17,711 bases of DNA from CAYFPX01 sp964501915 (GTDB lineage: Bacteria; Myxococcota_A; UBA796; CAJQPC01). The stretch's first letter is position 1, and every line of letters starts with the position of its first letter. The position numbers and the translations under genes were made by a program. This document shows, in pieces, positions 6,607-14,630 of the stretch. The stretch lies in the NCBI GenBank assembly GCA_964501915.1, contig CAZCVP010000178.1:1-17711 (forward strand). The letters are read 5' to 3'. The notes beneath the pieces were generated by a model. The model did no database searches and was not told the origin of the DNA. It worked only from the letters and a program-made list of their open reading frames with translations.

Positions 6607-9600
6607 TCAGTTCGCCCAGTCGCTGTTCGGACCGCCGTAGACGCCCATGTCGTTGGGGGTGCCGTCGGCGTCGAGCATCGACAGGTTGGGGCTGCCGGCG
6701 TCGATGGCCGGGGAGCCGCTCGACAGGGTCCAGTCGTCGTTGGCCCAGTCCCCGTCGTTGGAGACGGAGGAGAAGGTGGGGTCCGAGTCGAGGTTGCCGT
6801 TGGTGCCGGTGACGTCCGTGGTGCCGTTGTAGTTGGTGGAGAAGCCGTAGACGTCGCTGTAGACACCGGTGAAGGTCGCGGTGCTCTCCGCCAGGATGCC
6901 GTCGCTGCTGCCGTCGCCATAGACGATCACGGAGTTGAGGTCGCCGGTGCTGCTGCCGCTCAGGTAGAGGCCGGCGCCGCTGGCGCCCAGGTTGAGCGCG
7001 ATGGTGGCGTTGACCGCGGTGACGGACCCGTCGAAGGCGAGGATGCCGCCGCCGTCGCCTCCAGAGGCGTCGTTGACGGCGACGCCGACGTTGGTCAGGG
7101 ACAGGTCCCCACCGTCGACCTGGATGCCGCCGCCGTCCGTGGCCGAGTTGCCCACGACCATGCCCTGCTGCCAGTCGATGGCCGAGGAGGCATCGAGGTA
7201 GGCTCCGCCGCCCTGGTCGGCGTAGTTGTCCTGGGCGTGCACGCCCGTCAAGGCCAGCGAGCTGTTCATCGAGCAGATGCCGCCACCGAAGCTGTAGACG
7301 TAGTAGGTGTCGTTGCCCGACGCGGTGGCCGAGGCGGCCGCCAGGGTGTTGTCGTAGACGACCAGGTCTTCCAGGGTGGCCGTGGCGTTCTGCGCGAAGA
7401 CGCCGCCACCACAGTAGGTCGTGTAGTAGTCGGTGCAGGTATAGGTCGAGTCGCAGTCCGTCGTGACCGAGGTCTCCTCGGAGTAGCCCTCGCCGCCGGT
7501 GAGGGAGAAGCCGGCAAGCACGGCGTCGACCTCTCCGTTGCCCAGGTTGACCACCGGGCCACCGAGCCCGGAGGCGTCGAGGATGGTCGTGTCGGGACCC
7601 TCGATGCTGCGGACCTCCAGGCTCTTGCCGGAGAAGTCGAGCTGCTCGAAGTAGGTCCCGGCGGCCACGACCACACAGGAGTTGGCGTTGTCGATGCCGT
7701 CCTGGACGTGGGTCCAGGGGTAGTCCTTGGAGCCATCGGCCGAGGTGCCGGAGGCGGTGAGGTCGACGACCTGGGGCTCGGCCGCGTCGGCGTCGTCGCA
7801 GTCCCAGTCGTTGTCGGGCCCGGAGCAGGTCCACTCCAGCACGTCGGGGTCACCCATGCCGTCGGCGTCGTCGTCGGCGTTGTAGTAGTCGCCGTCCACG
7901 GCGTCGTTGTCGACCGTGCCGTCGCAGTCGTTGTCGACGTCGTCGCAGTACTCGTCTGCGCCGGGGTAGGTGGTCGCCTCGGCGTCGTCGCAGTCGCTGC
8001 TGTCCGCGACCTGGCCGCTGTCGCCGTAGCAGGAGGTGTTGGCGCTGCCGAGGGCGTCGCCGTAGTCGTCGGAGTCGGCGTCGTCGTACCAGTCCTGCAC
8101 GTCGAGCGCGCTGTCCTCGTCCACCGTGCCGTCGCAGTTGTCGTCGATGAGGTTGCAGTACTCGTCGGCGCCCGGGTAGACGGCGCCGTCGGTGTCGTCG
8201 CAGTCGGTGTCGTCGCCGACGTAGCTGGTGGGCTGGTAGCAGGCGATGTCGCTGCTCGAGGGGTCCCCGTAGCCGTGATTTTCGGATCTGGCGTACCAGT
8301 CGTTGTCGTCGTGCGCGGTGTCCTCGTCGACGGTGGTGTCGCAGTCGTCGTCGATGTCGTTGCAGTCCTCGGCGGCGCCGGGGTTGATCGAGCCGTCGGT
8401 GTCGTCGCAGTCGGTGGCGTCGGGCACGTAGGCCGTGGGGGCGCTGCACTGGACCACGGTGGCGCCGGCGTCGCCGTAGGTGTCGCCGTCCGTGTCGGCG
8501 TACCAGGTCGGCGCGTCGACCGCGTAGTCGTCGTCGACGGTGCCGTTGCAGTCGTCGTCGACGGAGTTGCAGTACTCGTCGGCGCCGGGGTTGGTGGAGG
8601 CCACCGTGTCGTCGCAGTCGGTGTCGTCGGCGACGTAGTTGGAGGGCTGGTCGCAGTCGATGTCGCTCACGGCCGGGTCGCCGTAGCTGTCGCCGTCGGA
8701 GTCGGCGTACCAGGTCAGGACGTCGTCCGCGGTGTCCTCGTCGATGTCACCGTCGCAGTTGTTGTCGATGGTGTCGCACTTCTCGATCGCGTCGGGGTTC
8801 ACGTCGGCGTTGGTGTCGTCGCAGTCCGTCGTGTCGGCGACGAAGCCGGTCGGCTCGTAGCAGTCGACGTCGGTGCTGTCGATGTCGCCGAAGCCGTCGC
8901 CGTCGCTGTCGGCGTACCAGGTCGATACGTCGCTGGCGCTGTCCTCGTCGACCTCGGTGTCGCAGTCGTTGTCGATGCTGTCACAGACCTCCTCGCCGTC
9001 CGGGTTGACCGCGCCGTCGGTGTCGTCGCAGTCCGTGCTGTCGGCGGCGTAGCCGGAGGGCTCGGAGCAGGCCTGGGTGGTGTCGCCGGCGTCGCCGAAG
9101 GTGTCGGCGTCGGTGTCGGCGTACCAGGTGGTGTCGTCGATGGCGGTGTCCTCGTCGACATCGGCGTCGCAGTCGTCATCGATGCTGTTGCAGACCTCGG
9201 GGTCCGAGGGGCTGACGTCGGGGTCGGTGTCGTCGCAGTCGTCGCTGGAGGGGTCGTAGCCGGAGGGCTGCTCGCAGGCGTTCATCGGCGAGGCGAGGTC
9301 GCCGTGGCCGTCGCTGTCGGTGTCGGCGTACCAGGTGTCGGCGTCGGCGGCGCTGTTCTCGTCGATGTCGCCGTCGCAGTTGTCGTCGTAGCCGTTGCAG
9401 AGCTCGGTGGCGGTGGGGCTCACCGCCGGGTCGCTGTCGTCGCAGTCGGTGCTGTCGGCGACGTAGCCGGAGGGCTGGTCGCAGTCGAGGGTGGTGACGT
9501 CCGGGTCGCCGTAGGTGTCTCCGTCGAGGTCGGCGTACCAGGTCAGGGCGTCGGTCGCGCCGGGACCGTCGGTGGTGCCGTCGCAGTCGTTGTCGGCACC

Positions 9601-9684
9601 GTCGCAGACCTCGACGGCGTCGGGGTGGATGGTGGCGTCGCTGTCGTCGCAGTCCTGGGTGTCGGTGGTGTAGCCCTCGGGCAC
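6607..9684 (-). CDS. MopE-type repeat / beta-helix protein, C-terminal part of a frameshifted gene
   Basis: The 1025 codons from the first ATG form the second frame of a large secreted protein; the same frame stays open upstream to about 9763, so this ATG is probably not a true start. About nine repeats of roughly 69 residues come first (to about residue 635). Each has WYADxDGDxYGD, a mid-repeat Cys, DCDDxD and CDxxDNDCDGxxDE, the pattern of MopE-type putative metal-binding repeats (copper in Methylococcus MopE; Asp-rich loops also suit calcium). Residues about 640-1025 are a right-handed parallel beta-helix, with many short Gly/Asn/Asp-rich turns, ending in SPAIDAG and DMGVYGG as in 'choice-of-anchor Q' proteins. 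It is joined to the lipoprotein N-terminus at 9176-10636 by a 43-bp insertion. Probably surface exposed; function unknown. Confidence 0.7.
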   Translation of the reverse strand: MPEGYTTDTQDCDDSDATIHPDAVEVCDGADNDCDGTTDGPGATDALTWYADLDGDTYGDPDVTTLDCDQPSGYVADSTDCDDSDPAVSPTATELCNGYDDNCDGDIDENSAADADTWYADTDSDGHGDLASPMNACEQPSGYDPSSDDCDDTDPDVSPSDPEVCNSIDDDCDADVDEDTAIDDTTWYADTDADTFGDAGDTTQACSEPSGYAADSTDCDDTDGAVNPDGEEVCDSIDNDCDTEVDEDSASDVSTWYADSDGDGFGDIDSTDVDCYEPTGFVADTTDCDDTNADVNPDAIEKCDTIDNNCDGDIDEDTADDVLTWYADSDGDSYGDPAVSDIDCDQPSNYVADDTDCDDTVASTNPGADEYCNSVDDDCNGTVDDDYAVDAPTWYADTDGDTYGDAGATVVQCSAPTAYVPDATDCDDTDGSINPGAAEDCNDIDDDCDTTVDEDTAHDDNDWYARSENHGYGDPSSSDIACYQPTSYVGDDTDCDDTDGAVYPGADEYCNLIDDNCDGTVDEDSALDVQDWYDDADSDDYGDALGSANTSCYGDSGQVADSSDCDDAEATTYPGADEYCDDVDNDCDGTVDNDAVDGDYYNADDDADGMGDPDVLEWTCSGPDNDWDCDDADAAEPQVVDLTASGTSADGSKDYPWTHVQDGIDNANSCVVVAAGTYFEQLDFSGKSLEVRSIEGPDTTILDASGLGGPVVNLGNGEVDAVLAGFSLTGGEGYSEETSVTTDCDSTYTCTDYYTTYCGGGVFAQNATATLEDLVVYDNTLAAASATASGNDTYYVYSFGGGICSMNSSLALTGVHAQDNYADQGGGAYLDASSAIDWQQGMVVGNSATDGGGIQVDGGDLSLTNVGVAVNDASGGDGGGILAFDGSVTAVNATIALNLGASGAGLYLSGSSTGDLNSVIVYGDGSSDGILAESTATFTGVYSDVYGFSTNYNGTTDVTGTNGNLDSDPTFSSVSNDGDWANDDWTLSSGSPAIDAGSPNLSMLDADGTPNDMGVYGGPNSDWAN

Positions 9685-9960
9685 GTCGCAGGCGTCGAGG
9701 GTGTTCTCCGGGTCGCCGTAGGTGTCGCCGTCCTCGTCGGCGTAGAAGGTGATCGCGTCGGTAGTTGGCTTCGTTGTGGTCGGCGTAGTAGTTGTTGTTG
9801 GCGATGGTGGTGACCTCGTCGTTGGTGCCGTCGCAGTCGTTGTCGGCGCCGTCGCAGAGCTCTTCGCCGCCCGGATACGAGGTCGCGTCGGTGTCGTCGC
9901 AGTCCTGGCCGCCGAACTCCTCGCTGTCGTAGCCGTCGCCGTCGTTGTCGGGATCGACCA
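7780..9960 (-). repeat. tandem coding repeats, about 207 bp each, MopE-type
   Basis: Ten near-complete units plus a partial eleventh recur with a period of roughly 204-213 bases (about 69 codons). In plus-strand terms the landmark is ggcgtaccag, seen near 8087, 8290, 8500, 8707, 8914, 9119, 9330 and 9532. The units are diverged at the nucleotide level, although heavy use of GAC makes the DNA look low-complexity. The first unit (about 9780-9960) lies in the upstream frame. Units 9 and 10, the two before the partial last one, are the most degenerate, losing acidic residues in the WYAD loop. Confidence 0.85.
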
Positions 9961-10636
9961 CCTCGACCCAGGCCGAGGTTGTGCCCACGCCGCCGAGGGA
10001 GTCGACGCCCTGGACGGACAGCGTGTGGGTGCCGAGGTCGAGGTCGAGCACGTAGAAGTCGGCCAGGCCCAGGGAGTCCGGTGCGTCCGGTGCGTCCGGG
10101 TAGCCCTCGGCCAGGCCGCCCCAGGTGAGCGCGATCTGGGTCAGGTCCTGCTGGTTCTCGTCCTCCACGAGCAGGGAGACCTCGACCACGTCGCCGAGGC
10201 CGATGCGCTCTCCCTCCACCGGGCTCACCAGGGTGAGGTCCGGCGCCGGGTTGGCCACCACGCTGAATTCGACGACGTCCTCGCCCTGGGCCCCCTCGTC
10301 GTCGATGGCCTTCAGGGTGAGGGTGTGGTTGCCGGCGGGGATCTCGCCGTCGACGACGAGGGACACGCCGTCGTCGGTGCTGGTCGTGTCCCCGGTGAGC
10401 TCACCGAAGCCGGCGAGGCTCCAGACGAGGGTCATGTCCTCGAGCTTGGACGAGTCGTCCTCGATCACGGCCGTGAACGTGGGCGCCAGGGTCCCGATCG
10501 CCATCTCCTGGCCGTCGGTCGGCGTGGTGATGGCCACGTTGGGGGCGTTGTTGATGACCGTGACCGCCTGGTCCTGGCAGGCCGTGATCAGGAGGGCAGA
10601 GGTCGCCAGCAGGGCGGGGAGGATCCGGGTGGACAT
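9176..10636 (-). CDS. MopE-type repeat lipoprotein, N-terminal part (frameshifted)
   Basis: The ATG at 10636 has GAGGA about six bases upstream. The product starts with a lipoprotein signal (MSTRILPALLATSALLITAC), with the lipobox Cys at residue 20, so it is exported and lipid-anchored. Two Ig-like domains follow, roughly residues 30-130 (beginning NAPNVAITTPTDGQEM) and 133-230 (PAPDLTLVSPVEGERI). Then comes the first MopE-type repeat (DPDNDGDGYD, QDCDDTDAT, CDGADNDCDG). Past about residue 290 (near 9761) the frame turns into an Arg-rich nonsense tail, and reading ends at 9176, while the proper repeat continues in another frame. The intact gene would run from 10636 to 6607. Either the sequence carries an error or the gene is disrupted in this genome. 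If real, only a truncated lipoprotein with about 195 aberrant residues is made. Confidence 0.65.
   Translation of the reverse strand: MSTRILPALLATSALLITACQDQAVTVINNAPNVAITTPTDGQEMAIGTLAPTFTAVIEDDSSKLEDMTLVWSLAGFGELTGDTTSTDDGVSLVVDGEIPAGNHTLTLKAIDDEGAQGEDVVEFSVVANPAPDLTLVSPVEGERIGLGDVVEVSLLVEDENQQDLTQIALTWGGLAEGYPDAPDAPDSLGLADFYVLDLDLGTHTLSVQGVDSLGGVGTTSAWVEVVDPDNDGDGYDSEEFGGQDCDDTDATSYPGGEELCDGADNDCDGTNDEVTTIANNNYYADHNEANYRRDHLLRRRGRRHLRRPGEHPRRLRRARGLHHRHPGLRRQRRHHPPRRRRGLRRCRQRLRRHHRRSRRDRRPDLVRRPRRRHLRRPGRHHPRLRPALRLRRRQHRLRRQRPGGEPHRHRALQRLRRQLRRRHRREQRRRRRHLVRRHRQRRPRRPRLADERLRAALRLRPLQRRLRRHRPRRQPLGPRGLQQHR
9736..9788. repeat. 10-bp direct repeats flanking a 43-bp frame-breaking insertion
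   Basis: GTCGGCGTAG occurs at 9736-9745 and at 9779-9788, offset 43 bp. Removing one copy plus the intervening sequence joins the two reading frames and gives exactly the expected repeat (NNNYYADEDGDTYGD) with normal spacing from the preceding Cys/Asp motif. The full gene length (4030 bp) minus 43 is 1329 codons. Confidence 0.7.
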
Positions 10637-10675
10637 CGTGTCCTCGGGCGTGCGCAAGACAGGGGAGAGGCAGCC

Positions 10676-10705
10676 AAGATAGCGGGCCACCCTCCGTTTC
10701 CGCAA
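10676..10705 (-). promoter_or_regulatory. possible promoter of the large lipoprotein gene
   Basis: On the minus strand TTGCGG (10705-10700), an 18-bp spacer and TATCTT (10681-10676) lie about 40 bases upstream of the ATG at 10636. A short inverted repeat GTAAC-N5-GTTAC (10713-10727) sits just upstream and could be an activator or repressor site. Matches are partial. Confidence 0.25.
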
Positions 10706-10733
10706 GGCAATCGTAACCCTTCGTTACCGGTGT

Positions 10734-10756
10734 AAACGAGGCACGGCGTGGCCTCG
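10734..10756 (-). terminator. intrinsic-type terminator of the three-gene membrane operon
   Basis: On the minus strand the inverted repeat CGAGGC/GCCTCG (10756-10751 with 10742-10737, 8-base loop) is followed directly by TTTAC. It starts 17 bases downstream of the stop codon at 10774, the expected place, and separates this operon from the promoter of the next minus-strand gene. Confidence 0.5.
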
Positions 10757-10773
10757 GCTTGTGGGGGCAGGGA

Positions 10774-12672
10774 TCAGGGTCCGTCGAACAGCGGACCTAT
10801 GGCGGCCTCGTCCTTGGAGATCGTCAGCAGCGTGTTGTAGACCACGTGCCGGGACCCGGACTCCAGGTCGGGCTCGATCGTGCTCGGGTCACACGGCAGA
10901 GGGTCGCCCCAGGGAGCGAAGATGGCGATGCGCTCGTCCTCGTAGATCGGGTCACCGACCATCTCGTCGAGGTCACGCTCCATGCGACGCAGCCGTGTGC
11001 GGCGGGCGGTGGCGATCAGGCCCGCCTCCGGCAGGACCCGCAGGGCGTAGGCGTCCTTCTGCAGGACCACGAAGCCGTAGCCGAGGTCCCGGACCTCCCG
11101 CTTGTCGGCCAGGGTCCAGCCCGCGACCTCCCCCTCCAGCTTGGCCACCATCAGCAGGGCCAGCACGAAGGAGTTCTGGGTCCGCAGGGTGACGGACTCC
11201 TCGGGGGTGAAGACCAGGTTGTTCTCCAGCATGCCGCCGAGGATCGGGCGACCGTGCTCGACCTGGTAGTAGAGGTGGCCCTGGGTCCAGGAGTAGGGCA
11301 GCTCGATGAGGGCTTCGTCGCCGCCCTCGGCCAGGCAGCGGTAGCCGGCGGGCACCGCGGCGTCCCAGGTGGGGAAGGGGGCCAGCTCGGCGTCGTGGAG
11401 CTGGTGGAACCAGAGACCCCCCAGGGCGAGCGCGCAGGCGAGCTGGAGGCGCCAGTCCCTGCGGCCCACACCGGCCAGCACCACCGTGGCCGCCAGGGCG
11501 ACCGTGATGACCGGGATGGCCACCGCCCGCGAGGGCCACCAGAGCCGCCGCAGGAAGTCCACGGCGATCATCCAGGCCCCCCAGAAGGGGTTGATGACGT
11601 ACTCGTGGCCGATCAGGATCAGCGGACCGGTCGCCATCAGCAGGCAGGGCAGCGTCAGGGCCAGCCAGCTCCCGCGGTCCAGGCGCCCGGGACGCCAGGC
11701 CCACAGCGCCACCACGAGCAGCGCGGCGAGGGAGACCAGGCGGTGGCAGGGCAGGAAGCGCTCGACGCCGTTCTCCTCCAGGGTGTACAGCCCCGCCGAG
11801 CCCCACAACGGCTGCCAGTTGAAGATGCCGACCGCGCTGCCCTGCTCGGTCACCGGAGCCAGGCGGCTCCAGGTCCACCGGGTGACGTCGAGCAGGCCCG
11901 GCACGTCCTGTCCCTGGCCGGCGGTCTCCAGCACGATCGGCAGGGCCACGGGCAGGCACAGGCCCACGGCGACCACGGCGACGACACCGTGCCGCACGAG
12001 CACCTGGAGCCGGGTCCCGGCGTGCTCCGGCGGACGCAGGATGCGCCAGCCGCCGAGCCCCAGCAGCGCCAGGCCGCCGAAGAAGGCGTAGAACCAGTAC
12101 CAGAGCCCCGTGGCGGCCAGCCACAGCCCGGCGAGCACCGGGTCCCTCCAGCCCGGCCGCAGGCCGCAGCGCCAGCCGTGGAGCAGGAACAACGGCAGGG
12201 TGACCATCAGGGCCTGGGTCGGCCGCCCTTCGCGCAGCTCGTAGAGCACATACGGTGAGCAGGCGAAGAGCACGGCGCCCACGCCCAGGGCGACGGTGTC
12301 CTCGGTGAACTCCCGGGCCAGGCGGGAGAAGGCCCAGCCCGAGGCCGCCAGGCCGGCCAGGACGAAGAGGTTGTAGCCGAGGACCTTGCCGAAGATCAGG
12401 CGGAAGGGCACGGCGAGGTAGGCGTCGAGGACGTTGGCCCCGGTGTGCCGGTAGATGTCCTTGCCATAGGGATGGAAGAAGAGGTCGGTCCAGGCCGGCG
12501 ACGTCCACTCGAAGAGCGTGCGCTCGGCGAACCAGTAGAACCACTGGGTGCCGTAGTGGTCGACGTACTCCAGGCCCAGGAAGCTGTCGTCGAGCGTGCC
12601 GAGGCTGGCACCGAAGAGCGCCACGAAGGCGGCCAGCGCGAAGGTGAGCACGATGATCCGACCGCGGCTCAC
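10774..12672 (-). CDS. polytopic membrane protein, GT-C-like, third gene of operon
   Basis: A 632-aa inner-membrane protein. The start is the GTG at 12672, whose last bases overlap the upstream stop (GTGA); the frame is open further upstream but reads as antisense-like Arg/Pro/Gly sequence there. The first span is at about 6-25. A first-loop Asp38 follows in YVDHYGTQWFYWF, then FFHPYGKDI (65-73) and DAYLAVPFRLIF (83-94), then many more spans up to about residue 430 and a soluble C-terminal domain. The pattern D-x(4)-[NQ/T]-x-W-[LF]-Y, later P-x-G and D-A-x-L-x-x-P, is shared with the upstream gene product, so the two are probably ancient paralogues. This layout is typical of GT-C-like or YfhO-like envelope proteins using lipid-linked sugars; substrate unknown. 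Confidence 0.65.
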   Translation of the reverse strand: MSRGRIIVLTFALAAFVALFGASLGTLDDSFLGLEYVDHYGTQWFYWFAERTLFEWTSPAWTDLFFHPYGKDIYRHTGANVLDAYLAVPFRLIFGKVLGYNLFVLAGLAASGWAFSRLAREFTEDTVALGVGAVLFACSPYVLYELREGRPTQALMVTLPLFLLHGWRCGLRPGWRDPVLAGLWLAATGLWYWFYAFFGGLALLGLGGWRILRPPEHAGTRLQVLVRHGVVAVVAVGLCLPVALPIVLETAGQGQDVPGLLDVTRWTWSRLAPVTEQGSAVGIFNWQPLWGSAGLYTLEENGVERFLPCHRLVSLAALLVVALWAWRPGRLDRGSWLALTLPCLLMATGPLILIGHEYVINPFWGAWMIAVDFLRRLWWPSRAVAIPVITVALAATVVLAGVGRRDWRLQLACALALGGLWFHQLHDAELAPFPTWDAAVPAGYRCLAEGGDEALIELPYSWTQGHLYYQVEHGRPILGGMLENNLVFTPEESVTLRTQNSFVLALLMVAKLEGEVAGWTLADKREVRDLGYGFVVLQKDAYALRVLPEAGLIATARRTRLRRMERDLDEMVGDPIYEDERIAIFAPWGDPLPCDPSTIEPDLESGSRHVVYNTLLTISKDEAAIGPLFDGP

Positions 12673-14630
12673 TCGGGGGCTCCACGCTGGAGGTTGCGGC
12701 CCTTCTGGCGCCGCCGGGCGCGTCGGACCGCGTCGGGCACGCCGTCGTCGGGCTCGGGCTCCCTCACCACGGGCTCGGGAGGACGCTCCTCCTCGCGACC
12801 CGCGTCGCCGCCTGGCTCGGGCACGGCGATGGCGAGGCGCGGCAGGGTGGTCCAGCCCAGCGCCATGTCGGGTCGCAGGGCCAGGTCGCTCGGGTCCTCG
12901 CCCTCGGGGGCGATCGGCACCCGGAAGTCCGGCAGGTCCACCACCTCCAGGCCCGTCCAGCGGTCCAGCTCCCAGACCTGGAGGAACTCGTCCTGGCGCA
13001 CGACCGGGGGCCCGAACAGGGCCGTGAGGAGTCTCCTGTGCACGGGGACCAGCTCCAGCAGCGGGCCCTGGTAGTACTCGGCGTTCACCGAGATCAGGGC
13101 GATGCCTGCGGCCTGGAGCTGCTCCAGGTCCCCGGGGGCCACGCGAAAGGCGCCGTCGAGGCGGCCCAGATCGAGCTGGGAGAGCTGCCGGAGGAAGGGC
13201 TGGGAGGCCACCCAGGCGTCCCAGGTGTCGGGGCGGACCCGCGGCACCCACATCGCGTGGCCGTTGACGAGGTCGCGGCGGTGGGCCCACTGGTAGCTCA
13301 GCGACTGCTGGCTGCGGGTCCAGGGCGTGGCCATCGGCAGCTCGAGCAGGGCACCTCTGTCCTTGTCGGCGAGCTGCTCGTAGACCGGCGGCGGTCGCCA
13401 CAGCGACGAGGGCACGCCGGCACCCTGGCCGCGCAGGGCGCCCTCGACGAGCAGGACCCCGAGCACCAGGGCGAAGGTGCGCTTCGGGGGGAGCTGGAGA
13501 CGTGCTCCGAGTCGGTGGAGTCCCAGCCCGGCGACCGGCAGCAGCGCCAGCAGCACCATCCAGGCCTGGCGGTAGGGCCACCAGAAGCGCTGCAGCGGCG
13601 GCGCCAGGCCGTAGACCCAGGCGAAGGGGGCCGAGAGCGCGGTCGGATCGCCGCCGGGGGTGCGCAGCACCGGTCCCAGGGCCAGCAGGTAGAAGACCGC
13701 GGCGATGCCGCCCAGGGGCACCAGCCGCCGCAGCCCGACCCGCTGTGCCAGGGCGAGGCCCACGAGCACCAGGGCCACCAGGGGCACCGGTCCGGCCGGC
13801 AGCGGCTCGGGGGCTCCCCCGAAGAGCCAGGTCCAGGGGTAGCCGCTGTCGACCTGGATCGGGTGGGGGAAGACCGGCTCGTCGGTGCCGGGGACCGAGC
13901 TCCAGTGTCGGGCCCAGACCAGCAGCGGCAGGCAGCCGAGGAGCGCGCTGGGGGCGGTGGTGAGCACGGATCGCCAGTGGGGGCGTCCGAGCCAGAGCAG
14001 TCCCCCGGCCCCGGCCGCCCACAGGCCCTGGTAGGGGTAGGTGAAGGCCGCGCCGCCAAACAGCAGGCCGGCGAGCAGACCCCGCCGCCAGGTGGGGTCC
14101 TCGAGCTGCCGGGTCCAGGCAGCCAGGAAGAAGCCTGTCCAGTAGATCGGTGCCTGGGCGAACCGACCCGCGCCCAGCTCACCGGCGGTGTAGGTGCACA
14201 GGGTCAGCAGCGCGGCGCCGAGCAGGCTGCCCCAGCCATCGACCTTCCAGGCCCGGCAGAAGGTCCAGCCGGCGAGGCCGTTCAGGGTGAGGGTGATCAG
14301 CGACCAGGCGGTGACCGACAGCGGCCAGGGCAAGAGCGCGGCCAGGGGCAGGTGGAGGACGGCGTCGTTGCCGTTGCCGGCGAGCCAGGGGGCGTCGCCG
14401 CTGGGCAGGTAGTAGCGGTGGTTGTGCAGCAGGGAGCCGCCGCCGAAGACCTGGTCCGCGATCCACTGGTAGAGCCAGTGGTTGGAGATCATGTCCGGGT
14501 GCTGCCAGTTGCCCACCACGCCGGACAGCGGGTGGAGCCACACCGGGAAGGTGAGGTACAGCGCCAGGGTCAGGCTGAGGCCGGCCGCGTGCAGCAGGCG
14601 CGGCTCCCTGGGAGAGGTCGCCTCAGTCAC
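12669..14630 (-). CDS. polytopic membrane protein, GT-C-like, second gene of operon
   Basis: A 653-aa inner-membrane protein starting at a GTG (14630) that overlaps the upstream gene by 8 bp. An N-terminal span at about 14-32 is followed by a loop with Asp46 in HPDMISNHWLYQW, then RYYLPSGDAPW (72-82) and DAVLHLPLAALL (89-100), matching the downstream protein in order and spacing. Multiple hydrophobic spans continue to about residue 410, then a soluble region (about 420-600) and a highly charged Glu/Pro/Arg tail. I infer a GT-C-fold glycosyltransferase or related lipid-linked-sugar protein acting on the periplasmic side; no family signature proves it. Translation of all three operon genes is probably coupled. 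Confidence 0.65.
   Translation of the reverse strand: MTEATSPREPRLLHAAGLSLTLALYLTFPVWLHPLSGVVGNWQHPDMISNHWLYQWIADQVFGGGSLLHNHRYYLPSGDAPWLAGNGNDAVLHLPLAALLPWPLSVTAWSLITLTLNGLAGWTFCRAWKVDGWGSLLGAALLTLCTYTAGELGAGRFAQAPIYWTGFFLAAWTRQLEDPTWRRGLLAGLLFGGAAFTYPYQGLWAAGAGGLLWLGRPHWRSVLTTAPSALLGCLPLLVWARHWSSVPGTDEPVFPHPIQVDSGYPWTWLFGGAPEPLPAGPVPLVALVLVGLALAQRVGLRRLVPLGGIAAVFYLLALGPVLRTPGGDPTALSAPFAWVYGLAPPLQRFWWPYRQAWMVLLALLPVAGLGLHRLGARLQLPPKRTFALVLGVLLVEGALRGQGAGVPSSLWRPPPVYEQLADKDRGALLELPMATPWTRSQQSLSYQWAHRRDLVNGHAMWVPRVRPDTWDAWVASQPFLRQLSQLDLGRLDGAFRVAPGDLEQLQAAGIALISVNAEYYQGPLLELVPVHRRLLTALFGPPVVRQDEFLQVWELDRWTGLEVVDLPDFRVPIAPEGEDPSDLALRPDMALGWTTLPRLAIAVPEPGGDAGREEERPPEPVVREPEPDDGVPDAVRRARRRQKGRNLQRGAPE

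Noticed and set aside
9750..9800. Programmed ribosomal frameshift in the large lipoprotein gene
   Set aside because: No slippery heptamer or downstream structure is evident, and a shift would leave an abnormal extra segment. Removing exactly 43 bp between direct repeats restores the normal repeat, so an insertion or artefact fits better.
7237..9813. Long plus-strand open frame (858 codons) opposite the repeat protein, Val/Gly-rich
   Set aside because: It is the mirror of GAC/GGC-rich Asp/Gly codons on the minus strand, which read as GTC/GCC and so lack stops. It has no start context and no protein-like domain pattern.
7780..9960. CRISPR-like array
   Set aside because: Units are about 207 bp, diverged and protein-coding with conserved amino-acid motifs. 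There are no short identical repeats with unique spacers and no cas genes.
12673..14022. In-frame upstream extension of the GT-C-like gene at 10774 to 14022
   Set aside because: Upstream of the GTG at 12672 the translation is Arg/Pro/Gly-rich and antisense/out-of-frame to the clear membrane protein at 12669-14630. The GTGA overlap explains the real start.
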